A stretch of 64,000 nucleotides of DNA from Glandiceps talaboti. Taxonomy: Eukaryota; Hemichordata; Enteropneusta; Spengelidae. Shown here in pieces: positions 21,101 through 27,712 of this stretch. The stretch lies in NCBI RefSeq assembly GCF_964340395.1, contig NC_135566.1, positions 11,100,501 to 11,164,500 of the forward strand. The letters are read 5' to 3'. A program made the position numbers and the translations under genes. The stretch's first letter is position 1; the number at the start of each line of letters is the position of its first letter. The notes beneath the pieces were generated by a model. That model saw nothing but the letters and a program-made list of their open reading frames with translations. It searched no databases and was not told where the DNA came from.

Positions 21101-23466
21101 TGATTTCTGTTAAATATATACAGAGTTGTTGTACATGAAAATTTTCAGAATTATTTTCGTTCAATCAGCAACTGTCACAGAACTCAACAGCGGGCCCTTA
21201 CACAAATGACCTTGGCAATGCCCAAGACCCACACTTGGCCATGAAGTGAGCCACCGATGGTGAGGCTGGGTAACTGAAACTACAGTGCAGAAAGCTCTGT
21301 TGAGTTTCATGACTTTTTTTTTATTTCTTTGTTTGTTTCAGCATACAAATATAAGATATATTAGAAAAATTTAACATTTTATTTTACTCATAGACATTGG
21401 TGCTGATGAGAGTGAGAAAGTGAAAAAGTTGGACTGTAAAACATTTGTTGGCAGTTTTTCAACGGGTACAGCCTTAACAGAACTATACACAGTAAGTCAT
21501 GGAATTATTATTTAACTTTTACATGTTGAAAAAGTTTGTTATAGAGTATATTATTTCATTAACCTGCTATTAAGATCTTTTACATAACAGCAAAATATGT
21601 ATATATGCATCAGATGGCCTAAGCTGTCTCTATTTTTGTGTGTAAAGAGTGCAGACACACGTCACCACTAGGGGGCGCCATTTATTAGACAGGTTCGTTC
21701 ATGACAACAGATACTTTGGAATGTATTGCATGTCAAGAATTCAAGATAACTGAATGTCTGAATTGTCTTGTAGGTGAGTGCAGAGAGAGGTTTCTCATGG
21801 GAAGGTGCTATGAACATGTGGCAGAGTCAGATCGGTCCTGATGATGGCTTTTATTTATCACAGCAGGTTAGTACTTGTCATCATGTACAGTTTTACATGG
21901 TCTAGTCTTATACTTCTGTGTAAAGTTCTCTTTCAAACTTGAACTACAGGCAGTAGAAAGTATGTTTAGGTATATCTAGAAACACTGTGAATAATCAAGG
22001 CATATCTATTCAGAGTAGCAAAGCAGTGAAATGAAATGTAATTGTGTCCTGCTTCATTGTAGGTAAGAAACAACAAGAGAACTGCCATTCTGGTGATGCA
22101 GATGTCAATCAATCTCAGAAGGAAACTGTACCGTGTCTACCGTCCAAACACTGGCAGACAGTTGAAATCAGAAACACTGGATGAGATCAAGAAAAAATAC
22201 AAAAAGGTGTCCATGGAGGAAGCCAGGAACCAGTGGGTGGCACAGTACAAAGCGTCAGAAACACAGTGTAGTCATGCGTACTGGTAAGTTGTTTGCTAAA
22301 CTTCCTTCATTTCAACTTCAAGCAAGTTATTTAGTTTATTGTCTCCTAATAAAATAAGAGACTTTGCCAACACCCCTTTTTTAGTTTGCCTGTTAGTCAA
22401 TACAGGTAAAGTTGTCTGTAAGAAATGCCGTATCAGGACACACCTCATGCATCAGGCAACTGCACTCTGCAGTAATGGCTGATTGGGCATGGCACTATAC
22501 TGCATCTTACAAACTAAGGTAATAGATTCAGACAAATACCTAAGTGAGTTTTTGTCATTCTTCAAATGGTCGTAGATACACTCAAAACAAGTGTTTTGTT
22601 TGACAAAGAACAACCAAGTATTGAAATTACCAATGTTATACTTTGTTGCAGGAGAGGAAACTGTAAACGTAGCGTACTAGGTCTTAGCTGTGAAGTAGGT
22701 CTACGTAGGCGGACCTTCCACATCCTATCAGGTTCTGTTCTTAGTGTCTGGAAGAAGGTAGAGTCAGTACTAGCCACTCAGGCTTCACACAACTCAAAGA
22801 TGCAGATTATCAGGCTTAGAACTGAAGACGGCACTAAACTCGTCGGTAAGTTGAGGGGTATGCTTAAGGGGACATGTGAAACTCAGTAAGTTGAGGGTTC
22901 TTTGGAGTTGGATGTTGAGGTTGTTACATTTTACCAACTAGATAAGAGCACTTTTACTGTCGAATACAACAGGATTGTGTCTGAAGAGAGTTTTGTTTAT
23001 GTTTATTTGGCTTTATAGACTCCCCTAAGTAACAACCATGCTGTGTTCAGTAGAGGTGTTGTCACCTATCAAACAAAAGAACAACCAAAATTTGCAAAAT
23101 GATCAACTTTGATCATAAATGTACATGTTACATACCGTCTTCTAGCAAACACTGTATGCCTGTTTTAGCTGTAGTAACAGCAGTATCTATTTCAGCTAAT
23201 TAATTCAATGTATCTTTTGATACACAGGGTGTTTGATTCCAAGTAACTGCGTTAAAGCCCTCAGTGACACACTATCTCAGGACTCTACAGCAACCTTCAG
23301 TTCTGATAATAACCCACTAACAGTGCCACCAGCACCCATACAAAACAAGCTGCCAACCTCTGTGATGACAATGAGTAAAGACATCGCTGCCACCACCACC
23401 ATCACCACCACCACTGCTGCCAACACAACTCCTGGACGGATCGCCAGTATGCCTATCATCCTATAG
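1392..23466 (+). CDS. SBNO1: Strawberry notch homologue (SBNO1-like), 28 coding exons, 1,442 aa
   Basis: Strawberry notch proteins are nuclear DExD/H helicase-like regulators linked to Notch and other signalling in flies and vertebrates; the biochemical activity is poorly defined. The joined exons give one open frame of 4,329 nt including the stop, and every exon-exon phase agrees. Order in the protein: N-terminal Ser/Thr/Pro/Gln-rich region (about 1-215), acidic block (about 220-232), start of the conserved core near 250, Walker [12 protein letters not shown] (317-327, Lys324), DECH box (433-436), acidic Ser/Asp linker (about 705-780), helicase-C-like half with GRTHRSNQ (993-1000), conserved C-terminal domain to about 1390, then a Thr-rich tail. 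Human SBNO1 is close to 1,390 residues, so the length fits. It resembles SBNO1 more than SBNO2 in the N-terminal opening (QDLLSAAL) and across the core. All introns are GT-AG; exon 8 has a weak donor. Introns longer than 300 bp hold repeats listed separately, or nothing that I recognise. I see no frameshift or premature stop. Confidence 0.95.
1836..2246. mobile_element. Foldback MITE of about 410 bp in SBNO intron 1
   Basis: The left arm (CTCCAGGAAATA, then GGAGTCATTTCATGATTTCA, then TTGCCAAGAAA) is the reverse complement of the right arm (TTTCTTGGCAA, then TGAAATCATGAAATGACTCC, then TATTTCCTGGAG). The centre holds TGAATATTCATGA-type palindromes. There is no coding capacity. Confidence 0.75.
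2930..2982. repeat. (TA)n microsatellite
   Basis: About 26 uninterrupted TA dinucleotides lie in SBNO intron 1. A shorter imperfect ATAT run is at 680-713. Confidence 0.95.
3225..3465. mobile_element. Hairpin MITE, family H copy 1
   Basis: This shares GATAAACATA, AATAATAATAACAGAACCCC and ATCATGGTGTTCTGT with the copy at 25228-25455, and is bounded by inverted ACAGAACCCCATG (3269) and CATCATGGTGTTCTGT (3442-3457). Its interior is more eroded than that of copy 3 and includes a poly-C run at 3319-3331. Confidence 0.55.
5995..6790 (+). repeat. Tandem array of degenerate SBNO exon 2 copies in intron 1
   Basis: About 13 units each start with an AG-ended acceptor-like context (TTTGACAG or similar) followed by sequence related to the first 30-50 bp of exon 2. 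Two alternating subtypes form a 122-125 bp dimer. Type A (GCT at 6061, 6186, 6308, 6433, 6555) reads ATTQKGLG-like. Type B (ACT at 6116, 6238, 6363, 6485) reads TIA[17 protein letters not shown]. The first unit (GCT near 5998) reads [10 protein letters not shown] without a stop. More diverged units lie near 6614, 6692 and 6762. The functional exon is at 6987. Confidence 0.85.
6987..7091 (+). CDS. SBNO1: SBNO coding exon 2 (aa 45-79)
   Basis: Acceptor ATTATTACAG at 6986, donor GTGAGT at 7092, phase 0 at both ends, 35 codons starting [17 protein letters not shown] and ending in a Pro/Ala-rich run. Many degenerate copies of its first half occupy intron 1 just upstream; this copy is the only one with an open frame and a donor in the right place. 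Confidence 0.85.
7115..7405 (+). repeat. 50-bp minisatellite in SBNO intron 2
   Basis: Six near-identical 50-bp units, each with ATAGCTCTGTACAGTACTCA, GTAAGGGATGGGTAGATG and CATCATGGTAT. The array begins about 25 bp after the exon 2 donor. Each unit carries CAGTAAG, a near-donor motif, but none is exon-derived. Confidence 0.9.
7930..8075. repeat. Possible small inverted-repeat element in SBNO intron 2
   Basis: AGTCTGTAAGGTACA near 7951 and TGTATCTTACAGTCT near 8038 are imperfect inverted repeats around a GC-richer centre with a CTCTGAGAGAGG palindrome. It may be a MITE remnant; evidence is thin. Confidence 0.3.
8112..8501 (+). CDS. SBNO1: SBNO coding exon 3 (aa 80-209)
   Basis: This largest coding exon is phase 0 at both ends and encodes a low-complexity Thr/Val/Gln/Pro-rich region, followed by the weakly conserved segment ending RGFSPTP, which matches the SFSPT segment of SBNO1. 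The donor GTAAGT at 8502 is the first of three identical donors at 40-bp spacing; only the first keeps the downstream frame. Confidence 0.88.
8493..8590 (+). repeat. Three tandem copies of the exon 3 splice donor (40-bp unit)
   Basis: ACACCTGTAAGTTTAG occurs at the exon 3 boundary and again exactly 40 and 80 bp downstream (GTAAGT at 8502, 8542, 8582), separated by TGTTCATAAGTATGGGT. Because 40 and 80 are not multiples of three, use of donor 2 or 3 would shift the frame. Confidence 0.9.
9025..9136 (+). CDS. SBNO1: SBNO coding exon 4 (aa 210-246)
   Basis: The acceptor is GTGTGATTCAG at 9024 and the donor GTAAGT at 9137 leaves phase 1. It encodes the acidic block [13 protein letters not shown] followed by [10 protein letters not shown], equivalent to the ETYAEYMP segment of SBNO1. 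Its last 30 bp and the donor recur three more times downstream. Confidence 0.9.
9107..9295 (+). repeat. Four tandem copies of the exon 4 3' end and donor
   Basis: The segment AGACATATGCCACATATATG, then CCAAGTAAATGTAAGTATTC, starts at about 9107 (exonic), 9163, 9211 and 9253. The donor is intact in copies 1 (9137) and 4 (9283) and lost in copies 2 (GGAAGT) and 3. Confidence 0.88.
9504..9650. mobile_element. Hairpin MITE, family H copy 2
   Basis: The arm GAGTGCCAGTG (9504) and its inverse CTGGCACTC (9642-9650) enclose inverted halves; GCTCATGAAAATAC, GCAGAAAACACTACAAGCAC and GTGTACTTGG-like motifs match the 25-kb copy. No coding capacity. Confidence 0.55.
9804..10013 (+). CDS. SBNO1: SBNO coding exon 5 (aa 247-316)
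   Basis: Acceptor CTTCTCCACCAG at 9803, donor GTGAGG at 10014, leaving phase 1. It encodes the highly conserved entry to the helicase-like core: [22 protein letters not shown], then QQHETFL and [10 protein letters not shown]. Confidence 0.95.
10482..10566 (+). CDS. SBNO1: SBNO coding exon 6, Walker A (aa 317-344)
   Basis: The acceptor is TTGGTCAG at 10481 and the donor GTAAGT at 10567 leaves phase 2. It carries the nucleotide-binding loop [11 protein letters not shown] with Lys324, followed by [16 protein letters not shown]. Confidence 0.95.
10689..10703 (+). promoter_or_regulatory. CTCF-like motif in SBNO intron 6
   Basis: CCACTAGGGGGCACT fits the bilaterian CTCF core consensus (CCASYAGRKGGCRS) at essentially all positions. 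Occupancy cannot be told from sequence. Confidence 0.4.
10819..10909 (+). CDS. SBNO1: SBNO coding exon 7 (aa 345-375)
   Basis: The acceptor is TTTTCTACAG at 10818 and the donor GTAAGG at 10910, phase 0. It encodes [19 protein letters not shown] and ends NSLNK, which is conserved core sequence. Confidence 0.95.
11201..11362 (+). CDS. SBNO1: SBNO coding exon 8 (aa 376-429)
   Basis: The acceptor is CTCCCTACAG at 11200. The exon encodes [29 protein letters not shown] and ends DFDGV. The donor is non-consensus beyond GT (GTATCC at 11363), but the phase 0 join to IVFDECH in exon 9 fits the family exactly, so I accept it. Confidence 0.92.
12306..12547 (+). CDS. SBNO1: SBNO coding exon 9, DECH box (aa 430-509)
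   Basis: The acceptor is CTGTATCAG at 12305 and the donor GTGAGA at 12548 leaves phase 2. It starts with the Walker B/DECH motif [11 protein letters not shown], then the conserved SSKPTKTG and [20 protein letters not shown]. Confidence 0.96.
13139..13292 (+). CDS. SBNO1: SBNO coding exon 10 (aa 510-561)
   Basis: The acceptor is TTAATTGCAG at 13138 and the donor GTAAGT at 13293, phase 0. It encodes [20 protein letters not shown] and [18 protein letters not shown], strongly conserved in SBNO proteins. Confidence 0.95.
13340..13530. mobile_element. Half of a foldback MITE (family P) in SBNO intron 10
   Basis: From AAAGTGGCCATATGCATGAG this runs parallel to one arm of the complete foldback at 24431-24785 (shared GGGTATTTATTTGGATTTTT, CATGGCTTCCTACTTG, AAACAACATATGCCAAGTC and TAAATGTGTAATAA). 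It stops near the hairpin centre, so it is either a half element or one whose second arm has been lost. Confidence 0.65.
14157..14339 (+). CDS. SBNO1: SBNO coding exon 11 (aa 562-622)
   Basis: The acceptor is TATCATTTCAG at 14156 and the donor GTAGGA at 14340, phase 0. It encodes [20 protein letters not shown] then [20 protein letters not shown], near-identical to the family. Confidence 0.95.
14783..14880 (+). CDS. SBNO1: SBNO coding exon 12 (aa 623-654)
   Basis: The acceptor is TTCTCTGCAG at 14782 and the donor GTGAGT at 14881 leaves phase 2. It encodes [20 protein letters not shown] and [10 protein letters not shown]. Confidence 0.95.
15096..15199. repeat. (GATT)n microsatellite in SBNO intron 12
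   Basis: About 25 tandem GATT units with two late GATTAATT interruptions. Confidence 0.95.
15338..15477 (+). CDS. SBNO1: SBNO coding exon 13 (aa 655-701)
   Basis: The acceptor is CCATCTATAG at 15337 and the donor GTAGGG at 15478 leaves phase 1. It encodes [20 protein letters not shown] and then a Ser/Asn/Lys-rich linker beginning the variable middle region. Confidence 0.92.
15774..16004 (+). CDS. SBNO1: SBNO coding exon 14, acidic linker (aa 702-778)
   Basis: The acceptor is TTACCTCCAG at 15773 and the donor GTAAGT at 16005 leaves phase 1. It encodes a basic [10 protein letters not shown] segment and then a long Ser/Asp/Glu-rich stretch ending [15 protein letters not shown], matching the acidic linker of SBNO1. 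The end of the exon with its donor is repeated intact 88 bp downstream. Confidence 0.9.
15963..16230 (+). repeat. Tandem duplication of exon 14 end and donor (88-bp unit)
   Basis: GATGATTTCAATCCATTCAA (15965, exonic) recurs at 16053 with the following donor (GTAAGT at 16005 and 16093). A third, degenerate unit begins near 16143 and has lost its donor. The offset of 88 is not a multiple of three. Confidence 0.88.
16369..16572 (+). CDS. SBNO1: SBNO coding exon 15 (aa 779-846)
   Basis: The acceptor is CTGTTTACAG at 16368 and the donor GTAAGT at 16573 leaves phase 1. It encodes [12 protein letters not shown], a Lys/Pro-rich stretch and [12 protein letters not shown], matching the variable Lys-rich part of SBNO1. 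The last 72 bp plus donor are repeated twice in intron 15. Confidence 0.9.
16500..16750 (+). repeat. Three tandem copies of exon 15 end and donor (82-83 bp unit)
   Basis: AACCATGGCAGAATAAAAGT occurs at 16501 (exonic), 16584 and 16666, each followed by ACCATGACAAAGAC and ACAGTATTACA. Donors GTAAGT lie at 16573, 16655 and, after a short insertion, 16745. Confidence 0.9.
17028..17197 (+). CDS. SBNO1: SBNO coding exon 16 (aa 847-903)
   Basis: The acceptor is TTGTATTACAG at 17027 and the donor GTGAGT at 17198, phase 0. It encodes a Ser/Asn run, then [20 protein letters not shown] and [17 protein letters not shown], a conserved helical segment. Confidence 0.95.
17598..17729 (+). CDS. SBNO1: SBNO coding exon 17 (aa 904-947)
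   Basis: The acceptor is TTATCATACAG at 17597 and the donor GTAAGA at 17730, phase 0. It encodes [20 protein letters not shown] and [15 protein letters not shown]-rich microsatellite follows within the intron. Confidence 0.95.
17740..17909. repeat. GT-rich microsatellite in SBNO intron 17
   Basis: Imperfect TGTGTCTG / GTATGTGTGT repeats end in a pure GT run at about 17890-17908. Confidence 0.9.
18238..18373 (+). CDS. SBNO1: SBNO coding exon 18 (aa 948-992)
   Basis: The acceptor is GCCATTACAG at 18237 and the donor GTAAGA at 18374 leaves phase 1. It encodes [20 protein letters not shown] then [14 protein letters not shown], the helicase-C-like core leading to motif VI. Confidence 0.96.
18537..18649 (+). 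CDS. SBNO1: SBNO coding exon 19, motif VI (aa 993-1030)
   Basis: The acceptor is CAATTTTACAG at 18536 and the donor GTGAGT at 18650, phase 0. It completes the Gly codon of FG|RTHRSNQ, the arginine-finger-like motif, and ends [12 protein letters not shown]. Confidence 0.96.
19227..19298 (+). CDS. SBNO1: SBNO coding exon 20 (aa 1031-1054)
   Basis: A 72-bp exon, phase 0 at both ends: acceptor ATTTCTTGCAG at 19226, donor GTAAAT at 19299. It encodes [20 protein letters not shown], which is conserved. Confidence 0.94.
19628..19727 (+). CDS. SBNO1: SBNO coding exon 21 (aa 1055-1087)
   Basis: The acceptor is TTTCATCAG at 19627 and the donor GTGAGG at 19728 leaves phase 1. It encodes [15 protein letters not shown] and [12 protein letters not shown]. 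Confidence 0.93.
19984..20058 (+). CDS. SBNO1: SBNO coding exon 22 (aa 1088-1112)
   Basis: The acceptor is CACGTCTACAG at 19983 and the donor GTAAGT at 20059 leaves phase 1. It encodes [18 protein letters not shown] then MLDR. A 56-bp minisatellite begins about 40 bp after the donor. Confidence 0.93.
20085..20376 (+). repeat. 56-bp minisatellite with acceptor-like sites in SBNO intron 22
   Basis: Five 56-bp units (TAGTGAC at 20105, 20161, 20217, 20273 and 20329). Each contains CTATATGCATTTTACACAG, which resembles a 3' splice site (the last unit reads CATTTCACAG). The authentic acceptor of exon 23 is further downstream at 20594. Confidence 0.9.
20595..20741 (+). CDS. SBNO1: SBNO coding exon 23 (aa 1113-1161)
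   Basis: The acceptor is TCCTGGACAG at 20594 and the donor GTATGT at 20742 leaves phase 1. It encodes [20 protein letters not shown] and ends GRWDMGIL. Confidence 0.94.
21394..21491 (+). CDS. SBNO1: SBNO coding exon 24 (aa 1162-1194)
   Basis: The acceptor is TTACTCATAG at 21393 and the donor GTAAGT at 21492, phase 0. It encodes [17 protein letters not shown] and ends [10 protein letters not shown]. Confidence 0.92.
21665..21680 (+). promoter_or_regulatory. CTCF-like motif in SBNO intron 24
   Basis: CCACTAGGGGGCGCCA is a near-perfect match to the CTCF core consensus and nearly identical to the 10689 site, in the same orientation. Binding is not demonstrable from sequence. Confidence 0.45.
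21774..21866 (+). CDS. SBNO1: SBNO coding exon 25 (aa 1195-1225)
   Basis: The acceptor is TTGTCTTGTAG at 21773 and the donor GTTAGT at 21867, phase 0. It encodes [16 protein letters not shown] and [11 protein letters not shown]. Confidence 0.94.
22063..22283 (+). CDS. SBNO1: SBNO coding exon 26 (aa 1226-1298)
   Basis: The acceptor is TTCATTGTAG at 22062 and the donor GTAAGT at 22284 leaves phase 2. It encodes [15 protein letters not shown] then [20 protein letters not shown] and ends THAYW-like CSHAYW across the junction. Confidence 0.95.
22652..22845 (+). CDS. SBNO1: SBNO coding exon 27 (aa 1299-1363)
   Basis: The acceptor is TTTGTTGCAG at 22651 and the donor GTAAGT at 22846 leaves phase 1. 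It encodes [32 protein letters not shown] and [16 protein letters not shown], which is conserved. A second donor-like GTAAGTTGAGGG lies about 40 bp downstream (near 22885). Confidence 0.95.
23228..23466 (+). CDS. SBNO1: SBNO terminal coding exon 28 (aa 1364-1442, stop)
   Basis: The acceptor is GATACACAG at 23227; the stop TAG is at 23464-23466. It encodes [18 protein letters not shown], matching the GLIIPANCV segment of SBNO1, then a non-conserved Thr/Ala/Pro-rich tail with a run of ACC codons ending PIIL. Confidence 0.93.
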
Positions 23467-24430
23467 TATGTGCGGACAATGAGGGCGCTGTTTGCCTAGT
23501 TCTACTCATTTTGTGTGTGCGTGTGTGGGGAAAGGACTGGACTGGCTAGGTCTGGATGATGCATTTCATGTACTTATTCAAAAAAAGATATGTTTGGAAA
23601 TGTACAACATGATGTGTATATCAGTGTGCTGGGTCAAAGGTCAACAACAACAAAAGATGAACGACTGAATGTGCAAGTTGAGATGGAGGGTAACCTGGGT
23701 GTGTTTAAAGAGGTCAAAGGTCAAATTTGACTGGATTTGTTACACCACCATCAATACAGGATTTTGACCAGTTTTGTGGACTGACAGTTTCTTGTATATT
23801 ATTTATGAATTTCTGCCTTCAATTTACAATGTGTACAATATGAGTACAATGACAGTGGTGGGGGAAATCCATATCGGTTGCCAAGACAACAGAAGTAGGA
23901 AAGAAACACAGCCATCATCTAATTGAAGTGGCCAACTACATATACATACAGAAAAACAATCTAAGCAGGGAAAGTAGTGACAAGTTCAAGTTCATTCACA
24001 TCTAAAGAGAATTTAACTCGACATTATTTTTTTTCATTTTCACTATATAAAATGTCTAATACTCTTTGTCATACATGCGTTCGCAATGAAATTTCTACTC
24101 AGTCAAAAATGTTTGTCCAAATCCCAAATTATTGCTAACATATCATCAGTGGTGAAGTATATAAGAAACTGTGATCCCCAGTCCATGAACCTTCATTCTC
24201 TCATTTTGTGAAAGATATTCTGTTTTATTGTCTATTTCAGATAAAAGTATTTCGTTGGAAAAATAATGTTATTCAAAATGCCCCCCCCCCCCCCCCCCAA
24301 CCTTTTCCCTGTTCCCGGAAAAAATAGTGCGATCTTTCTAATGTATTAATGAAGTATTGATTCCCCAATTTTCACACTGTTATTAAATCTACCGATACTA
24401 ACTGAACATAGGCAGTAAAATAATTTCAAA

Positions 24431-24785
24431 TGACATATTGATATGGATTAGGATTGGGTATTTATTTTGGATTTTTAATTTATAAAACAATTTCATCATG
24501 GCATCCTACTTGAAAAATCAATGTGAAACAACATATGCAAAGTCCTTGTTTATAACTGAATACATTGCAAAATATTGATAAATGTGTAAAAATGTTTGTT
24601 ATTGTACGTACAATAACAAACTCTTTATACATTTTTTAGCTTTGAACAAAGTAATGAGTTACAAACACAGACTTGGTTTATGTTGTTTGACATTGATTTT
24701 TTCAAGTAGGAAGCCATGATAAAATTGTTGTAAAAATCAGAAATCCAAAATAAATACCAAATTCTCATCCATATGGCCACTTAAT
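24431..24785. mobile_element. Complete foldback MITE (family P) in the SBNO 3' flank
   Basis: A nearly perfect 350-bp palindrome centred between 24607 and 24608 (GTTATTGTAC|GTACAATAAC). The arms share GGTATTTATTTTGGATTTTT, TCATGGCATCCTACTTG and AACAACATATG. Fragments of the same family occur at 13340-13530 and 37195-37245. An AATAAA inside it should not be taken as the gene's own poly(A) signal. Confidence 0.85.
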
Positions 24786-25227
24786 ATTGAATTTTCTTCA
24801 ATATTGAATTTATTATGTCACTAAAGTTGCAACTGTTCTGCAGGAAAAAAAAGATTGAGTTACTTGAGACTTTGTTCTGTTTTTGTCGTGTATATATTAT
24901 TTTGACGATGGTGTCAACTAAATGCTAAAAAAACACAAAAGACAACCTTCGTATTTGCATTTTGTTTACTATGAATACAATGTAGAAATGTAATGTACCT
25001 GAAAAACAGTCCCATACAACAATATAAGAAGGTAACAAATCGAACATTTTTTTCATCAAGAAAAGAACATGAATATTATTACATATGTACCAGAGAATAC
25101 TTGCACCGGTGCGCTTGCATACTAGTGGTATTTGCACTGCAGTGCAATACTGAAAACATTATTGCATGCAAATGAGGATTTGATCGTTTGTTCTACACAA
25201 AAGCGAGTGATCACATAGTATCATTTT

Positions 25228-25455
25228 TACGGAAATTTGTTGTTTCGGATAAACATACATAATAATAATAACAGAACCCCATGCCGTGCGAGTGCCAGTG
25301 TGGGGTTACTTGGGGGGCATTTGCACTCGTGCTTGCAGTGTTTTCTGGTGTACTTTCACTCACTACGCTCATGAAAGTACGGTCGCAGAGAATACTGCAA
25401 GCACGAGTGCAAATACGCCACACTTGAACTCGCGCATCATGGGGTTCTGTCATAC
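25228..25455. mobile_element. Hairpin MITE, family H copy 3 (best preserved)
   Basis: The palindrome at 25271-25450 is bounded by ACAGAACCCCATG and CATCATGGGGTTCTGT, with inner inverted arms GCATTTGCACTCGTGCTTGC and GCAAGCACGAGTGCAAATAC. About 180 bp, preceded by AT-rich sequence shared with the 3-kb copy. Confidence 0.8.
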
Positions 25456-26785
25456 TATCCATACCTCATAATGAATATATGTTGGGTTGTTTATTCCCAA
25501 AACTAACAATTTTAATATCAATTTTTGAAATATGATCAGAAAAATGGAAATGAATTTGATGGCAATATCTCCTAACACTCGTTTGTTTAAAGTTGTCTCC
25601 AAAATTAGCTAATATCAGTTGATAGAATATTTTCAAAAGGATTAAAAAATACCAGAAATATATGAGAGTTGAGGTCGAGAGGAAAGTATACCATTAATAA
25701 CAGATGAGATCGATTGTGGGGAAAGAATTTATATGTGCCTGATTTGTATCTCATGTATTGCAAAGTTGAAACCTACAAGTTTTTGGTTTCTCAACAGTCG
25801 GTAATTTTAGTATACTAGGCTTTCAAGTCCTGAACTCTTCACTTCTGTGCAATGAATGATTTGTAGGTTCACTTACCTTCATTGTAATTTAAACAATTTT
25901 CATGTAATAATTCAATTTGGTAGATTACCAACAATTCGAGACCACGTCGATGAGTGTACTTTCTAAAAAGTAAAGCTCCAGTTCTCAGACAATAGTTTGA
26001 AGTCTCCGTTTGAAGACAACAAGTTTCTAAAGCGTTATCAGGGTTTCGCTGGCGTGGTAGTGTAAATTGCAAATTGCAAATGACAGAAAATACTTCTTTC
26101 ATTCACATGGAAAATATCACAAAGAAATGTGGGGAAATGGTTTAAGACACAAAGAACATTCAAATAAACCAAGTGATATCACTGTAAATAAAAGGCAGAG
26201 CTCACCCCTGTCCATGTACATGTATAATGATAGTTCAAAGTTCATATGTAAATCAGCATGTTATGATAGGTCAAAGGTGAAAGGTGAAAGTCATAAGAAG
26301 CAATATCATTGGTTGTTAAACTAACACTGTAAATATGCACAGTTCATTTGAAATTTTGATGTTTTGTATGTTTCCCTCAGAGGGAATGTTGATAATATTT
26401 CTATTCTCTAATTAATGTTGCCCCTTTTGTTCAAACTTTTTGCACACATTGTGTCATTATCCATGTCGTACTTTGCATAAAAAACATTTCATGTTTTCAA
26501 ATTTACACTTTCTGTACTGAGTGAGAATGTTAGCATTTATTTGCACATGTAAATAAAAAGAACAAAAAAAAACCCACACAACTTTATGTGAAAAGCAGAA
26601 GAAAAAAAGGAACCAAAAAATTGTGTAGAATGTGTAAATATTCTGCCAAAGTTTACCAGAAAATGACAGTTTTTTTTTTTTACTAGAGAGAATGAAAGGG
26701 TATAATGGATTTCACATGTGTTTTTTGTGAAGTTTTGTAGTAATGTAGGGAAGACAATGTACCATTAAAAAAGTATATTGTATTG

Positions 26786-26808
26786 AATAAACAGACTGGT
26801 AAAATAAA
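26786..26808 (+). terminator. Candidate polyadenylation signals of SBNO
   Basis: Two AATAAA hexamers lie 17 bp apart (26786 and 26803), followed by a T-rich stretch from about 26817, the usual arrangement of signal and downstream element. They are on the same strand as SBNO. Earlier AATAAA hexamers near 26167, 26188 and 26553 are alternatives. Confidence 0.35.
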
Positions 26809-26820
26809 GCGTGCTTTGTC

Positions 26821-27374
26821 ATTTTCTTTTTTGTTCTTTCTTTTATTTTTTTGTTGTCCTTTCATGACTTAATCATCATATTTTGGGTCAACTCAGAAGC
26901 CTGTATCTTATATAGGAAATGTGATCATTCAACAGGAATTTATTGATATTATTTCCTGCCAATTAGCATCATTGTTCGGTGACCACTTTGGTCTACTCTT
27001 TCCTTACATTCACGGAAACATTCAGAAAACTATTCATTCAAACTTAGAAGGAATTCGTACATTGTAAAATTTTTGTTTGCGATTGCACAAGTTGTGTTTC
27101 ATGTGTTACTTGTATTTGTAGAAACAAAAGATAATCATTTTCGTTCTTGTGTGATAGAGAAAAGACATGCCCACCCCAACAGTGCCAACACCCTCACTGG
27201 TACAGTAATATATTATGGGCATGGCATTCTACTAGTTCGTCCTGCTTGCAGATGGAGTATGTCAAAGTAGAAGTCATGACTTGATTCTGACTTTGTTCCT
27301 TCACAGAATTCCTGCTTCCCAGAGTTCCAACTTGACCTGTCTTCAAGCAGGACTATCTAACCAATATGATCATA
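26821..27374. other. Intergenic, nothing recognised
   Basis: AT-rich sequence with short open frames only (the longest is 65 codons at 27073-27270). I see no family similarity, no splice-site pairing and no repeat of note. Confidence 0.5.
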
Positions 27375-27712
27375 TGGAGCCCAGGAACCATATTACAAAT
27401 AAACAAACAAAACATGCATGGGTAAATCAAATGTCATTTTAAACTTATGGATAACTATCTATATATATGTATATACGGGCCTATATATTAATGAAATAAT
27501 ACACTATGTTTCTATATATACTATATAATCTATACAAACAACGTAGAAACATAGTATATTATTTCAAGTGTACAGGCCTGTATACACATATGTACATGAG
27601 TATAGATAGTTATGAGCTTAAAATGATATTTCCATTTACCCATGCATAGTTTGTTTGTTTGTTTGTTTGTTTGTTTGTTTTTTGTTTGTGAGTAACACAG
27701 CTCCTGGGTTCC
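27375..27712. mobile_element. Foldback element of about 340 bp
   Basis: The left arm (CCCAGGAACCATATTAC, AACAAACAAAACATGCATGG, GATAACTATCTATA, GGGCCTATATATTA) is mirrored on the right (TATACAGGCCTGTA-like, TATAGATAGTTAT, CCATGCATAGTTTGTTTG, CACAGCTCCTGGG). The centre is near 27530. The right arm carries an expanded (TTTG)n run. Confidence 0.75.

Larger units (their letters stand above)
23467..26820 (+). other. Probable long 3' UTR and downstream flank of SBNO
   Basis: After the stop there is no further coding signal of family type. The first AATAAA hexamer outside the inserted foldback element is near 26167, with others near 26188 and 26553, and a pair at 26786 and 26803 just before sequence of different character. 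If the last pair is used, the 3' UTR is about 3.3 kb and contains two inserted elements (24431-24785 and 25228-25455). Its extent is inference; RNA evidence is needed. Confidence 0.35.

Noticed and set aside
22566-22889. 107-codon frame read as a separate gene
   Set aside because: It is SBNO exon 27 in frame with short intronic extensions on either side.
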